From: BJGV01 sp003230615
GTDB taxonomy: Bacteria; Pseudomonadota; Gammaproteobacteria; Burkholderiales; Nitrosomonadaceae
Reading direction: 5' to 3'
NCBI GenBank assembly: GCA_963663215.1
Contig: OY760140.1
Location: 1,054,001 to 1,118,000 of the forward strand
DNA: 64,000 nt
Position 1 is the first letter of the stretch, and each line of letters opens with the position of its first letter. This document shows positions 25,388-34,177 of the stretch, one piece after another. Below the pieces are notes generated by a model that had not been told where the DNA came from, did not search any database, and saw only the letters and a program-made list of their open reading frames with translations. The translations under genes and the position numbers were made by a program.

Positions 25388-26381
25388 GGTTTGTTTCCTT
25401 TGCGCTATTTTCTAACTTGGCAGGTGGCCAATCTTCCAGCTTCATTCCCAGCGCCAATCCACGTGAAGCTAGTACTTCCTTAATTTCATTAAGTGATTTT
25501 CTCCCCAAATTAGGAGTTTTTAGGAGCTCAGTTTCAGTCCGTTGAATTAGATCTCCTATATAGTAAATGTTTTCGGCCTTAAGACAATTAGCAGAACGTA
25601 CAGTAAGCTCTAGATCATCTACAGGTCGCAGCAACCTTGGATCAATCTGTGGTGCCTCTGGCTGCTCCACGGGTAGGGGTGTGCCCTTGAGATCAGAAAA
25701 CACTGATAGCTGTTCTACTAACACGCGTGCAGCATATCGGATCGCCTCTTCAGGGTCAACGGCACCATTGGTTTCAATATCCATCACCAATTTATCAAGG
25801 TCGGTACGCTGTTCTACACGTGCGTTCTCCACTGCGTAGCTTACGCGGTATACTGGGCTAAAGGAAGCATCTAACAAAATATTGCCAACGGTACGACTAC
25901 TCTCATTTGCTAGTTGCCGAGCCGTTCCTGGTACGTAACCACGCCCCATCTCTACCTTGATTTGCATGTCTATCTTGCCACCAGCAGTAAGATGCGCAAC
26001 AACATGGTCTGGATTGATAATTTCTACATCGTGCCCAGTCTCAATATCACCTGCGGTGACCACACCTTCACCCTTCTTCTTAAGCATCAAGATTGCCTCT
26101 GTTTGGTTATGTAGCTTTAAAACTATGCCCTTGATATTAAGCAGGATATCTACCACATCTTCCTGTACACCATCGATGGCAGAATACTCATGTACCACAC
26201 CATTAATCTGAACCTCTGTCGGCGCAAATCCTGGCATTGAAGATAACAAGACTCGCCGTATTGCGTTACCCAGAGTATGCCCATAGCCGCGTTCAAACGG
26301 CTCCATGGTAACTTTGGCATGTAACGGCGAAATATTTTGAACATTAATGATACGTGGAGTAAGAAAAGTGTTGCTTAGCAT
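25374..26381 (-). CDS. rpoA: RNA polymerase alpha subunit
   Basis: A 335-residue alpha subunit. The assembly domain has KVTMEPFERGYGHTLGNAIRRVLLSSMPG. The C-terminal domain has LELTVRSANCLKAENIYYIGDLIQRTE and LGRKSLNEIKEVL, which bind UP elements and activators. A reading from 26444 adds 21 residues that overlap rpsD; ATG at 26381 with AAGGAC upstream is correct by family alignment. Lies between rpsD and rplQ, the standard order. Confidence 0.97.
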   Translation of the reverse strand: MLSNTFLTPRIINVQNISPLHAKVTMEPFERGYGHTLGNAIRRVLLSSMPGFAPTEVQINGVVHEYSAIDGVQEDVVDILLNIKGIVLKLHNQTEAILMLKKKGEGVVTAGDIETGHDVEIINPDHVVAHLTAGGKIDMQIKVEMGRGYVPGTARQLANESSRTVGNILLDASFSPVYRVSYAVENARVEQRTDLDKLVMDIETNGAVDPEEAIRYAARVLVEQLSVFSDLKGTPLPVEQPEAPQIDPRLLRPVDDLELTVRSANCLKAENIYYIGDLIQRTETELLKTPNLGRKSLNEIKEVLASRGLALGMKLEDWPPAKLENSAKETNHAAP

Positions 26382-26418
26382 AGCCTGTCCTTTTGCTGGA
26401 AACTTTCTGATTGATTGG

Positions 26419-27045
26419 TTACTTAGAATATAATTCGACAACAAGTGATTCTTGGATAGTTGCAGGTAATTCAGAACGCTCTGGATGGGCTTTGAAGGTT
26501 CCCTTCATCGCCTTAACATCTACTTCCATCCACTCTGGAAAGCTACGTTGCTCAGCAGCTTCCACTGCACTTTTGATACGTAGCTGGTCTTTCGCCTTTT
26601 CAGTTACTTCAACCACTTCACCGGGGCTCACCTGATAGGACGGAATGTTGACACGACATCCATTTACAAGTATTCCATTGTGGCGTACGATCTGGCGTGC
26701 CTCACAACGTGATGCACCAAACCCCATACGATACGAAACAGTATCAAGGCGGCATTCTAGTAATCGTAGAAGATTCTCCCCGGTAATGCCACGCTGTCTG
26801 TCTGCCAGTTTATAATTATTGCGGAATTGTCGCTCTAGCACCCCATAAATACGCCGCAGCTTCTGCTTTTCTCTTAATTGCACACCATAATCAGACAATC
26901 GCGCTTTTTTTTGTCCATGCTGACCAGGAGGATAATTTCTGCGCTCTATTGCGCATTTGTCAGTAAAGCACTTTTCGCCTTTTAAAAATAACTTCTCACC
27001 TTCACGGCGACACTGGCGACATTTTGGACCAAGATTTCTACTCAT
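26419..27045 (-). CDS. rpsD: 30S ribosomal protein S4
   Basis: A 208-residue S4. The N-terminus keeps four cysteines (CRQC, then KCFTDKC), so it is the zinc-binding C+ type. The S4 RNA-binding domain has LECRLDTVSYRMGFGASRCEARQIVRHNGILVNG. It is a primary 16S rRNA binder and, in enterics, the translational repressor of the alpha operon. It precedes rpoA. Confidence 0.97.
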   Translation of the reverse strand: MSRNLGPKCRQCRREGEKLFLKGEKCFTDKCAIERRNYPPGQHGQKKARLSDYGVQLREKQKLRRIYGVLERQFRNNYKLADRQRGITGENLLRLLECRLDTVSYRMGFGASRCEARQIVRHNGILVNGCRVNIPSYQVSPGEVVEVTEKAKDQLRIKSAVEAAEQRSFPEWMEVDVKAMKGTFKAHPERSELPATIQESLVVELYSK

Positions 27046-27057
27046 AGTCTATCCTAC

Positions 27058-27447
27058 TTAAATACGACGCTTTTTAGGTGCGCGACAGCCATTATGTGGA
27101 AATGGCGTCACATCAGAAATACTGGTGATTTTAAAGCCAGCTGCATTTAATGCACGTACCGCAGACTCCCTACCTGGACCAGGACCCTTGATACGAACTT
27201 CCAAGTTCTTTACTCCACACTCCTGGGCACCCTTACTTGCCTTTTCAGCTGCAACTTGGGCGGCAAATGGCGTACTTTTGCGCGAACCTTTAAAGCCAGC
27301 TCCGCCGGAAGTAGCCCACGACAAGGCGTTTCCTTGACGATCAGTAATGGTAACTATAGTGTTGTTAAATGAAGCATGAATATGGGCAATGCCCTCGGCC
27401 ACGTTCTTCTTGACCTTTTTACGTACCCGTGAAGCTGCTTTTACCAT
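27058..27447 (-). CDS. rpsK: 30S ribosomal protein S11
   Basis: A 129-residue S11. GIAHIHASFNNTIVTITDRQGN and the end DVTPFPHNGCRAPKKRRI are diagnostic. It lies on the 30S platform near the E-site codon. It sits 12 bases before rpsD and 43 after rpsM. Confidence 0.97.
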   Translation of the reverse strand: MVKAASRVRKKVKKNVAEGIAHIHASFNNTIVTITDRQGNALSWATSGGAGFKGSRKSTPFAAQVAAEKASKGAQECGVKNLEVRIKGPGPGRESAVRALNAAGFKITSISDVTPFPHNGCRAPKKRRI

Positions 27448-27490
27448 ATCTGATTATTCCTTTGATCTACAATTTGTTGGTATCTGTTAC

Positions 27491-27871
27491 TTACCTTGCT
27501 GCCGGCCTTCCACCCGTGGAACAAATAGCTTTACGCGGACCTTTACGAGTTCTAGCGTTAGTCTTTGTACGCTGGCCACGAACAGGCAGACCACGGCGGT
27601 GACGCAATCCTCGATAGCAGCCAAGATCCGTTAAACGCTTAATGTTCATTGATACTTCTCGACGCAAGTCACCTTCTACCATGAATTTGGTCACATGGTC
27701 TCGCAATTTATCCATTTGCGAGTCAGTTATATCCTTGATCTTTGTGGATACGTTAATACCCACAGACGCACAAATCTGGCGTGCCACAGTGCGGCCTATG
27801 CCGTAAATCGCAGTCAACGCGATTTCTGCATGCTGATGATTTCGAATATTTACTCCAGCAATACGAGCCAT
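27491..27871 (-). CDS. rpsM: 30S ribosomal protein S13
   Basis: A 126-residue S13. MARIAGVNIRNHQHAEIALTAIYGIGRT starts it, and CYRGLRHRRGLPVRGQRTKTNARTRKG is the C-terminal signature that touches the P-site tRNA. The tail GGRPAAR is longer than in E. coli. First large gene of the alpha part, after rpmJ. Confidence 0.97.
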   Translation of the reverse strand: MARIAGVNIRNHQHAEIALTAIYGIGRTVARQICASVGINVSTKIKDITDSQMDKLRDHVTKFMVEGDLRREVSMNIKRLTDLGCYRGLRHRRGLPVRGQRTKTNARTRKGPRKAICSTGGRPAAR

Positions 27872-27929
27872 ACAAATACCCTACAAATAAAATTTATGGA
27901 TTATAACAGCCAAATCTGTATCTACTCAA

Positions 27930-28043
27930 TCAACCTTGGCGCTGCTTATGTCGAGGATCCTTACAAATCACTCGCACCACGCCTTTGCGCCGAATAATCT
28001 TGCAATTTCGGCAAATTTTCCTAACTGATGTCAATACTTTCAT
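27930..28043 (-). CDS. rpmJ: 50S ribosomal protein L36
   Basis: A 37-residue L36 between infA and rpsM. It reads MKVLTSVRKICRNCKIIRRK then GVVRVICKDPRHKQRQG, with the zinc ligands C11, C14, C27 and H32 all present, so it is the zinc (C+) form. The SD is AAGGGAAAG shortly upstream. Its small size makes it easy to miss. Confidence 0.97.
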   Translation of the reverse strand: MKVLTSVRKICRNCKIIRRKGVVRVICKDPRHKQRQG

Positions 28044-28058
28044 GTCTGCTTTCCCTTA

Positions 28059-28277
28059 CTACTTGGCACGAAATGTAATTCGCGCTCTACTTAAATCGTA
28101 CGGTGTTAAATCTACAGTCACTTTATCACCCGGTAAAATTCGAATGTAATGCATGCGCATCTTGCCAGAAATATGCCCTAGTACCACATGCCCGTTTTCG
28201 AGCTTGACACGAAACGTTGCATTAGGCAGCGTTTCTAGTATCTCGCCTTGCATTTGTATCGTTTCTTCCTTAGCCAT
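28059..28277 (-). CDS. infA: Translation initiation factor IF-1
   Basis: A 72-residue single OB-fold protein. MAKEETIQMQGEILETLPNATFRVKLENGH and GKMRMHYIRILPGDKVTVDLTPYDL are diagnostic. It binds the 30S A-site during initiation. Lies between secY and rpmJ, the usual betaproteobacterial place. Confidence 0.97.
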   Translation of the reverse strand: MAKEETIQMQGEILETLPNATFRVKLENGHVVLGHISGKMRMHYIRILPGDKVTVDLTPYDLSRARITFRAK

Positions 28278-28297
28278 TATTCTATCCTTCGTCGCAA

Positions 28298-29626
28298 TTA
28301 TCTTGCAGACAAACCACTACCACCCTTAAAGTTAGCTTTCTTCAACAGGCTATCGTACTGTTGCGACATAATGTAGGCCTGCACCTGTGCCATAAAATCC
28401 ATAGTTACAACCACAATAATCAATAGCGAAGTTCCACCAAAATAAAAGGGCACGTTCCATTGCAAGATTAAAAATTCTGGTAGCAAACATACCAGCGTTA
28501 CATAAATTGCCCCTGCCATAGTTAACCGCAGCATAATACGCTCAATATGCTTGGAGGTCTGGTCACCAGGGCGAATACCTGGAATAAAAGCTCCACTTTT
28601 CTTCAAATTTTCTGCAGTATCCTTAGGATTAAACACCAATGCAGTATAAAAAAAACAAAAGAATATGATCATTACCGCATACATAATCACATAAAGCGGC
28701 TGGCCTGGAGACAATGCCCCGCTCACATCCTTCAACCAAGACATAGATTCACCACTGGTCGCCCATCCTGCTAATGTTGCTGGAAACAAAATAATGCTGG
28801 ATGCAAAGATTGGTGGAATTACGCCAGCCATATTAAGCTTTAACGGTAGATGTGAACTCTGACCACCATAAACCTTCCGCCCTACTTGTCGCTTGGCATA
28901 GTTAACCAATATTTTACGCTGGCCGCGCTCTACAAACACCACGAAAGCCGTGACCAAGGCGACTGCAGTAAAAATTGCTAGCGCTATCAAGGAATGCATT
29001 GCACCAGTACTCACTAATTCGAGCGTGCCACCTATTGCACTTGGCAGTCCAGCTACAATACCGGCAAAAATAATCAAAGATATGCCGTTTCCTATGCCAC
29101 GTTCAGTAATCTGCTCACCCAGCCACATCAGGAATATAGTTCCTGTTACTAAAGTTATTACCGTGGTCATCAGGAACTCTGGACCCGGCTCGAGCACTAA
29201 TCCAGCTTGAGATTGCAATGCAATAGATATGCCATAACCTTGAACCAATGCCAACCCCAACGTGAAATAACGAGTGTATTGAGTGATCTTCCTGCGCCCA
29301 GATTCACCTTCTTTTCTTAGTGCTTCCAAATAAGGGAAAGCGTGAGTGCCGAGCTGCATAATGATAGAAGCAGAAATGTAAGGCATGATGCCCAAAGCAA
29401 AAACCGAGAAACGGGATAGCGCGCCACCAGAAAACATGTTAAACATGCCGAGAATGCCGCCCTGCTGCGAATCAAACAAGTCTTTCAGTACCACTGGGTC
29501 AATACCAGGCACAGGAACATGTGCACCAATCCGATAGACAATAAGCGCGAGCAATAAGAACCACAGCCGACGCTTCATGTCGCCAAGTTTTCCGGAACCC
29601 CCTCCTAACAATCCGCTAGCAGCCAA
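28298..29626 (-). CDS. secY: Preprotein translocase subunit SecY
   Basis: A 442-residue, ten-helix inner-membrane channel. LALIVYRIGAHVPVPGIDP opens it, GERGIGNGISLIIFAGIVAGLP-type residues (here GIGNGISLIIFAGI) are in the centre, and the cytoplasmic loop QRKILVNYAKRQVG is present. It translocates and inserts proteins with SecE and SecG. The start is TTG 29626 with AGAGGA upstream; the first ATG (residue 17) would cut conserved sequence. It follows rplO by 17 bases. Confidence 0.97.
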   Translation of the reverse strand: MAASGLLGGGSGKLGDMKRRLWFLLLALIVYRIGAHVPVPGIDPVVLKDLFDSQQGGILGMFNMFSGGALSRFSVFALGIMPYISASIIMQLGTHAFPYLEALRKEGESGRRKITQYTRYFTLGLALVQGYGISIALQSQAGLVLEPGPEFLMTTVITLVTGTIFLMWLGEQITERGIGNGISLIIFAGIVAGLPSAIGGTLELVSTGAMHSLIALAIFTAVALVTAFVVFVERGQRKILVNYAKRQVGRKVYGGQSSHLPLKLNMAGVIPPIFASSIILFPATLAGWATSGESMSWLKDVSGALSPGQPLYVIMYAVMIIFFCFFYTALVFNPKDTAENLKKSGAFIPGIRPGDQTSKHIERIMLRLTMAGAIYVTLVCLLPEFLILQWNVPFYFGGTSLLIIVVVTMDFMAQVQAYIMSQQYDSLLKKANFKGGSGLSAR

Positions 29627-29643
29627 TTTGTGTCCTCTTGGCC

Positions 29644-30075
29644 TTATTCAACGCTTCCGCCAGCTGCTTCAATTGCAGCTTTCGCACCTTTTGTAACTAG
29701 AATGCCCTGCAATTTTATTGCGCGGCTGATCTTTCCAGTAAGTATGATTTTGGCAGCTAAAACGGTTCTTGAAACGATCCCAGCCTGCTTTAATACCATG
29801 ATATCTATCACATCTACTGGTAATTTATTTAATGCTGATAATTGTACTTCTGCAGTGTTCTCCGTGGTGGGAGAAACAAAACCCCGTTTTGGTAAACGGC
29901 GCTGCAGCGGCATTTGACCACCCTCGAATCCAACCTTGTGAAATCCACCAGCACGGGATTTTTGTCCTTTATGGCCGCGCCCAGCAGTCTTGCCAAGACC
30001 TGAGCCTATGCCACGCCCGACCCGACGTCTAGAATAAGTGGCTCCATCAGCAGGTCTAATTGAGTTTAGCCTCAT
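29644..30075 (-). CDS. rplO: 50S ribosomal protein L15
   Basis: A 143-residue L15. MRLNSIRPADGA, GRGIGSGLGKTAGRGHKGQKSR and GFEGGQMPLQRRLPKRGF are the family core that threads into 23S rRNA. A longer reading to 30096 is rejected because ATG 30075 begins just after the rpmD stop. Confidence 0.97.
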   Translation of the reverse strand: MRLNSIRPADGATYSRRRVGRGIGSGLGKTAGRGHKGQKSRAGGFHKVGFEGGQMPLQRRLPKRGFVSPTTENTAEVQLSALNKLPVDVIDIMVLKQAGIVSRTVLAAKIILTGKISRAIKLQGILVTKGAKAAIEAAGGSVE

Positions 30076-30076
30076 C

Positions 30077-30268
30077 TTATGTATCACACTTAACAAGGTA
30101 ACAAATTTTGTTAATCATACCTTGCACCGATGGTGTATTTTCTAGTTCGACGCTGCTGTTAATTCTGCGTAGTCCGAGTCCACGCACGGTTGCACGATGA
30201 GTCTTCTTGGTGCCAATTAGGCTCCTGATCAAAGTCACTTTTATTCTTTTCTCTTTCCTGCTCATCAT
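30077..30268 (-). CDS. rpmD: 50S ribosomal protein L30
   Basis: A 63-residue L30: IKVTLIRSLIGTKKTHRATVRGLGLRRINSSVELEN and a VQGMINKICYLV end. The start overlaps the rpsE stop (ATGA); a second ATG follows at once. Ends one base before the rplO ATG. Confidence 0.95.
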   Translation of the reverse strand: MMSRKEKRIKVTLIRSLIGTKKTHRATVRGLGLRRINSSVELENTPSVQGMINKICYLVKCDT

Positions 30269-30810
30269 TGTTGTACCAAATCCATAATATCCTCCACACT
30301 TTTGCCCCGCTTAGCAGCAACTTCAGCAGGGGTATTCATTGCCTGTAAACCTTGCAGCGTTGCTCGAACAACGTTGTATGGATTTGTTGAGCCAATACAC
30401 TTAGCTAAAATATCGTGCACACCCATTACTTCAAATATTGCACGCATTGGACCACCAGCAATAATGCCCGTACCTTCAGAAGCAGGCTGCATATAAACTT
30501 TGGCAGCGCCATGCCTACCTATAACTGGATGATACAATGTACCGTTCTTGAGACTTACCTTGACCATATTGCGGCGTGCTTCATCCATTGCTTTTTGTAC
30601 CGCAATTGGCACCTCGCGAGACTTGCCCTTTCCCATACCGACACTACCGTCACCATTGCCAACCACAGCCAGAACGGCAAAACCAAGAATACGTCCTCCT
30701 TTAACTACCTTGGTAACACGATTAATTGCCACCATTTTTTCCTTGAGACCATCACCACGGTCATCTCCTTGTGGAGTTCTGCCCTGTATTCTTCCCTGCA
30801 TCTTAGCCAT
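30265..30810 (-). CDS. rpsE: 30S ribosomal protein S5
   Basis: A 181-residue S5. The RNA-binding domain has LKEKMVAINRVTKVVKGGRILGF, then GNGDGSVGMGKGKSREVP. The C-domain has PMRAIFEVMGVHDILAKCIGSTNPYNVVRAT. It contributes to decoding accuracy at the mRNA entry site. The N-terminus is about 14 residues longer than in E. coli. Confidence 0.97.
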   Translation of the reverse strand: MAKMQGRIQGRTPQGDDRGDGLKEKMVAINRVTKVVKGGRILGFAVLAVVGNGDGSVGMGKGKSREVPIAVQKAMDEARRNMVKVSLKNGTLYHPVIGRHGAAKVYMQPASEGTGIIAGGPMRAIFEVMGVHDILAKCIGSTNPYNVVRATLQGLQAMNTPAEVAAKRGKSVEDIMDLVQQ

Positions 30811-30823
30811 TAATAGTCCTCAA

Positions 30824-31180
30824 CTAGAATATTAAACCATGCTCACGAGCGGCATCAGCTAACGCCCTAACACGACCATGATATTTAAACCCAGAACGGT
30901 CAAATCCAACTTTAGAAATGCCTATAATTTTTGCCTTCTCAGCTATTCGTTTACCTATTGCTGCCGCTGCACCTATAGAACTTCCATTAGATAATTCTTT
31001 ACGTACTTCTGGCTCTAAAGTAGAAGCGCTAGTCAACACTTTGCCACTAGTATTATCAATTACTTGTGCATAAATATGGCTATTGCTGCGATGTACCGCC
31101 AGACGCACTATCTTCAATTCGGCAATCTTGGCCCGAGTTTGCCGCGCACGACGCAGGCGGGATTGTATTAGATTCTGCAT
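30824..31180 (-). CDS. rplR: 50S ribosomal protein L18
   Basis: A 118-residue L18 that binds 5S rRNA. RLAVHRSNSHIYAQVIDN and the end SGFKYHGRVRALADAAREHGLIF are diagnostic. Placed between rplF and rpsE. Confidence 0.97.
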   Translation of the reverse strand: MQNLIQSRLRRARQTRAKIAELKIVRLAVHRSNSHIYAQVIDNTSGKVLTSASTLEPEVRKELSNGSSIGAAAAIGKRIAEKAKIIGISKVGFDRSGFKYHGRVRALADAAREHGLIF

Positions 31181-31191
31181 ATCTATCTCGA

Positions 31192-31725
31192 TTATTTCTT
31201 CTTCGCTTCTTTCATGATAATTACTTCATCAGTGTAACGTACACCTTTTCCCTTATAGGGTTCTGGCTTACGGTAAGCACGCACTTCTGCCGCTACTTGA
31301 CCAACCTTTTGTTTGTCTATTCCTTTAATTAGAACCTCGGTCTGAGTTGGCGTTTCCACCTTCACGCCTTCAGGCATTTTGTGAATAATCGGGTGGGAGA
31401 ACCCTAAAGTAAGGTTAAGGATTTCATTTGTAGCCTGCGCGCGAAAACCTACGCCTACTAATGATAACTTTTTCTCAAAACCGCTAGTTACTCCTTGCAC
31501 CATATTTGCTAGTAACGCACGCATGGTGCCTGACATCGCATTGGCCTGCCTGGAATCATTAGCTACCTTCACAAGTAAAGTATCTCCGTCACGTTCAATG
31601 ATTACATCGGAATTAAGGTCACGCTGCAATTTACCCAGCGGACCTTTTATCGACACTTCAGAAGAAGATAGAATCACTTCTACATTGGCCGGAATTGATA
31701 CCGGTTCCCTGCCTATTCGTGACAT
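31192..31725 (-). CDS. rplF: 50S ribosomal protein L6
   Basis: A 177-residue L6 with two similar domains. MSRIGREPVSIPANVEV begins it and PEPYKGKGVRYTDEVIIMKEAKKK ends it. It lies near the sarcin-ricin loop. Placed between rpsH and rplR. Confidence 0.97.
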   Translation of the reverse strand: MSRIGREPVSIPANVEVILSSSEVSIKGPLGKLQRDLNSDVIIERDGDTLLVKVANDSRQANAMSGTMRALLANMVQGVTSGFEKKLSLVGVGFRAQATNEILNLTLGFSHPIIHKMPEGVKVETPTQTEVLIKGIDKQKVGQVAAEVRAYRKPEPYKGKGVRYTDEVIIMKEAKKK

Positions 31726-31738
31726 ATAATCAATATCC

Positions 31739-32134
31739 CTAAACTACTATACATAACACCTCGCCACCTATACCACTAGCGCGTGCTTTACGCTCAGTCA
31801 TTACGCCTTTAGAAGTAGAAATTATCGCCACACCTAGGCCGTTCATAACATTAGGAAGATTTTTATTAGGCTTATAAATACGCAACCCAGGACGACTAAC
31901 ACGTTCAATTTTTTCAATCACTGGACGACCCGCATAATACTTTAAGCGAATATCCAAAACTGGCTTAGCATCTAATTCCCGTACCGTAAAATGTTCAATA
32001 TAGCCTTCATCCTTCAATACTTGGGCTATTGCCTGCTTCAACTTTGAAGCAGGCATTGCTACAATACTTTTTTCGGAGAGCTGGGCATTACGTATGCGTG
32101 TCAACATATCGGCGATGGGATCACTCATGCTCAT
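31739..32134 (-). CDS. rpsH: 30S ribosomal protein S8
   Basis: A 131-residue S8: DPIADMLTRIRNAQLS and the end GVMTERKARASGIGGEVLCIVV. The canonical start may be the second ATG at 32128 (MSDPIADML). S8 represses the spc operon in enterics. Unusually, 174 AT-rich bases separate it from rpsN; no gene or clear promoter is seen in them. Confidence 0.96.
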   Translation of the reverse strand: MSMSDPIADMLTRIRNAQLSEKSIVAMPASKLKQAIAQVLKDEGYIEHFTVRELDAKPVLDIRLKYYAGRPVIEKIERVSRPGLRIYKPNKNLPNVMNGLGVAIISTSKGVMTERKARASGIGGEVLCIVV

Positions 32135-32308
32135 CTAGGGGCACCTTTCAAAATCCAATTTTTATTACAAATTTTAATACTCAATTTTTAAGAACCCTCA
32201 TATTAATCATACTAATCATACGTGGCACATTATCAAAATTTCTGAATGTATCTCACTTAAAATTTTTAGTGTCCGACAATACCCTTATACGTGGTTCCGC
32301 CATTTTTA

Positions 32309-32614
32309 CTACCAACTAGCTTTTATCATGCCGGGTATTTCACCGCTCATAGCAATGTCACGTAATTTGCTACGCCCCAGACCAAATTTTCTATACACGC
32401 CCCGCGGGCGACCCGTAAGCATACAACGATTACGTAGCCGTACTGGGCTGGCATTGCGTGGCAACATTTGTAATTTTATTCTGGCAGAATATCGTTCCTC
32501 GTCACTCGCGTTAGCATCGTTAATAACGGTAAATAGTTCTGCACGGTATGCGGCAAATTTTTTTACAGTTTTACGACGTTTCAAGTCGCGGTTAATTAAA
32601 GCAATCTTAGCCAT
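32309..32614 (-). CDS. rpsN: 30S ribosomal protein S14
   Basis: A 101-residue S14 of the long, zinc-free (C-) type. LPRNASPVRLRNRCMLTGRPRGVYRKFGLGRSKLRD is the core. It lies 7 bases after rplE and a wide gap before rpsH. Confidence 0.97.
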   Translation of the reverse strand: MAKIALINRDLKRRKTVKKFAAYRAELFTVINDANASDEERYSARIKLQMLPRNASPVRLRNRCMLTGRPRGVYRKFGLGRSKLRDIAMSGEIPGMIKASW

Positions 32615-32621
32615 ATTACCC

Positions 32622-33161
32622 TTAGTTTTTAAATGGAAATTTAAATGCCGCTAATAATGCTTTGGCCTCTACATCTGTTTTGGCAGTGGTAGTAATTGTA
32701 ATGTTCATACCACGCAACACATCGACCTTATCGAAGTCAATTTCTGGGAAGATAATTTGCTCTTTTACCCCCATGTTGTAATTTCCACGACCATCGAATG
32801 CCCTACCAGAAATTCCACGAAAATCACGAATACGTGGGATAGCCACACTCACCAATCTATCTAAAAATTCATACATATGTAAACGGCGTAACGTTACCAT
32901 GCAGCCTACTGGATAGCCCTCACGCACCTTGAATGTGGCTATAGATTTTCTTGCCTTGGTTACCACTGGTTTTTGCCCGGCAATTTTCTGCATATCACCG
33001 ACTGCATTATCTAAGATTTTTTTGTCAGCTACTGCCTCACCAACGCCCATATTGAGCGTAATTTTACTAATTCGTGGTACCTCCATCACAGACTTGTAGG
33101 TAAACTGCTCCATCAATGTCTTGGTTACAGTGTCACGATAAAATTCTTGTAAACGAGCCAT
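32622..33161 (-). CDS. rplE: 50S ribosomal protein L5
   Basis: A 179-residue L5 that binds 5S rRNA and contacts P-site tRNA. VPRISKITLNMGVGEAVADKK, GYPVGCMVTLR and DFRGISGRAFDGRGNYNMGVKEQIIFPEI are diagnostic. Confidence 0.97.
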   Translation of the reverse strand: MARLQEFYRDTVTKTLMEQFTYKSVMEVPRISKITLNMGVGEAVADKKILDNAVGDMQKIAGQKPVVTKARKSIATFKVREGYPVGCMVTLRRLHMYEFLDRLVSVAIPRIRDFRGISGRAFDGRGNYNMGVKEQIIFPEIDFDKVDVLRGMNITITTTAKTDVEAKALLAAFKFPFKN

Positions 33162-33181
33162 ATTCCCTCTTACTATCTTTC

Positions 33182-33499
33182 TTAAAGATCAACTAATTCG
33201 CCATTCGATTTGAAATAACGTACTTTACGTTTATCTTCCAGGGTTTTTAACCCTATCCTGTCAGCTTTTTTTGTCGCTGAATTAAAAATCGCAACATTTG
33301 AAACTTGAATCGGCTTTTCCATTTCAACTATACCGCCAGCTACTCCTTTATTTGGATCAGGTTTCGTGTGTTTCTTTACCTTATTTACACCCTCAACTAC
33401 CACTAAAGAAGCATTTTCTACGCGTAGTACTGTTCCACGCTTACCTTTATCTTTACCAGTTGTGACGATCACATCATCACCTTTTTTAATTTTTTTCAT
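33182..33499 (-). CDS. rplX: 50S ribosomal protein L24
   Basis: A 105-residue L24 with KOW motif: IKKGDDVIVTTGKDKGKRGTVLRVE, then VVEGVNKVKKHTKP. An early assembly initiator of the 50S subunit. Placed between rplN and rplE. Confidence 0.97.
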   Translation of the reverse strand: MKKIKKGDDVIVTTGKDKGKRGTVLRVENASLVVVEGVNKVKKHTKPDPNKGVAGGIVEMEKPIQVSNVAIFNSATKKADRIGLKTLEDKRKVRYFKSNGELVDL

Positions 33500-33519
33500 A
33501 CTGGCTCCTTACCCCACGC

Positions 33520-33888
33520 TTATAGAACTTCTGGTGCAAGTGATACAATCTTCATAAAACGCGCATTACGCAACTCGCGTGTCACTGGCCCAAAAATACG
33601 TGTGCCAATAGGCTCTAACTTAGCATTTAATAATACTGCAGCATTTTTGTCGAACTTTATAAGAGAACCGTCGGCACGGCGAACTCCTTTAGCAGTACGC
33701 ACTACAACAGCATTGCATATCTCGCCCTTTTTTACTCGACCACGAGGCGCAACGTCCTTAATGCTGACCTTGATGACATCACCAATACCTGCATATCGCC
33801 GCTTAGAGCCACCCAACACCTTAATACACATAATGGCGCGCGCACCAGTATTGTCTGCGACTTGTAAAATAGATTGCATTTGGATCAT
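33520..33888 (-). CDS. rplN: 50S ribosomal protein L14
   Basis: A 122-residue L14. MIQMQSILQVADNTGARAIMCIKVLGGSKRRYAGIGD and VTRELRNARFMKIVSLAPEVL are diagnostic. A 135-residue reading to 33927 is rejected; ATG 33888 has GGAGAGAG upstream and fits the family length. A 289-base gap holding a promoter candidate separates it from rpsQ. Confidence 0.97.
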   Translation of the reverse strand: MIQMQSILQVADNTGARAIMCIKVLGGSKRRYAGIGDVIKVSIKDVAPRGRVKKGEICNAVVVRTAKGVRRADGSLIKFDKNAAVLLNAKLEPIGTRIFGPVTRELRNARFMKIVSLAPEVL

Positions 33889-33953
33889 TTTTACTCTCTC
33901 TCCAACTTTTCCCGCATAGAGCCTCAATGCATGGATAGTTTTGGTACCCGTCC

Positions 33954-33962
33954 GGGGGGGGG
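33954..33962. repeat. Nine-base G homopolymer in the rplN leader
   Basis: Nine G in a row on the plus strand (C9 in the rplN leader transcript), 66 bases upstream of rplN. Such tracts are slippage-prone and can also be sequencing-error sites. Confidence 0.7.
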
Positions 33963-34045
33963 TTATGCTGCTGCATGATACTTAATGGCAGAGCGCGAAT
34001 CAAAAAACTAGATATCCGTGATCTCTAGAAACTCAAAGTTTAGAG

Positions 34046-34074
34046 ATTATACTGACACGTTACTAAAGAAACAA
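34046..34074 (-). promoter_or_regulatory. Candidate internal promoter upstream of rplN
   Basis: Minus strand: TTGTTT (34074-34069), 17-base spacer, perfect TATAAT (34051-34046). It lies in the unusual rpsQ-rplN gap (33889-34177), about 158 bases before the rplN start, with an imperfect hairpin (CTCTAAAC/GTTTCTAGAG) just after it. It could start a separate spc transcript. Confidence 0.5.
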
Positions 34075-34177
34075 GATAAAATATTAGCCTAGAACGAAAT
34101 AATCTTGCTCCCATTTAATTTGGCCTTAAATATTATTAGATGATACCCGCCCAAGTCGTTATTGACTAATAATTAAA

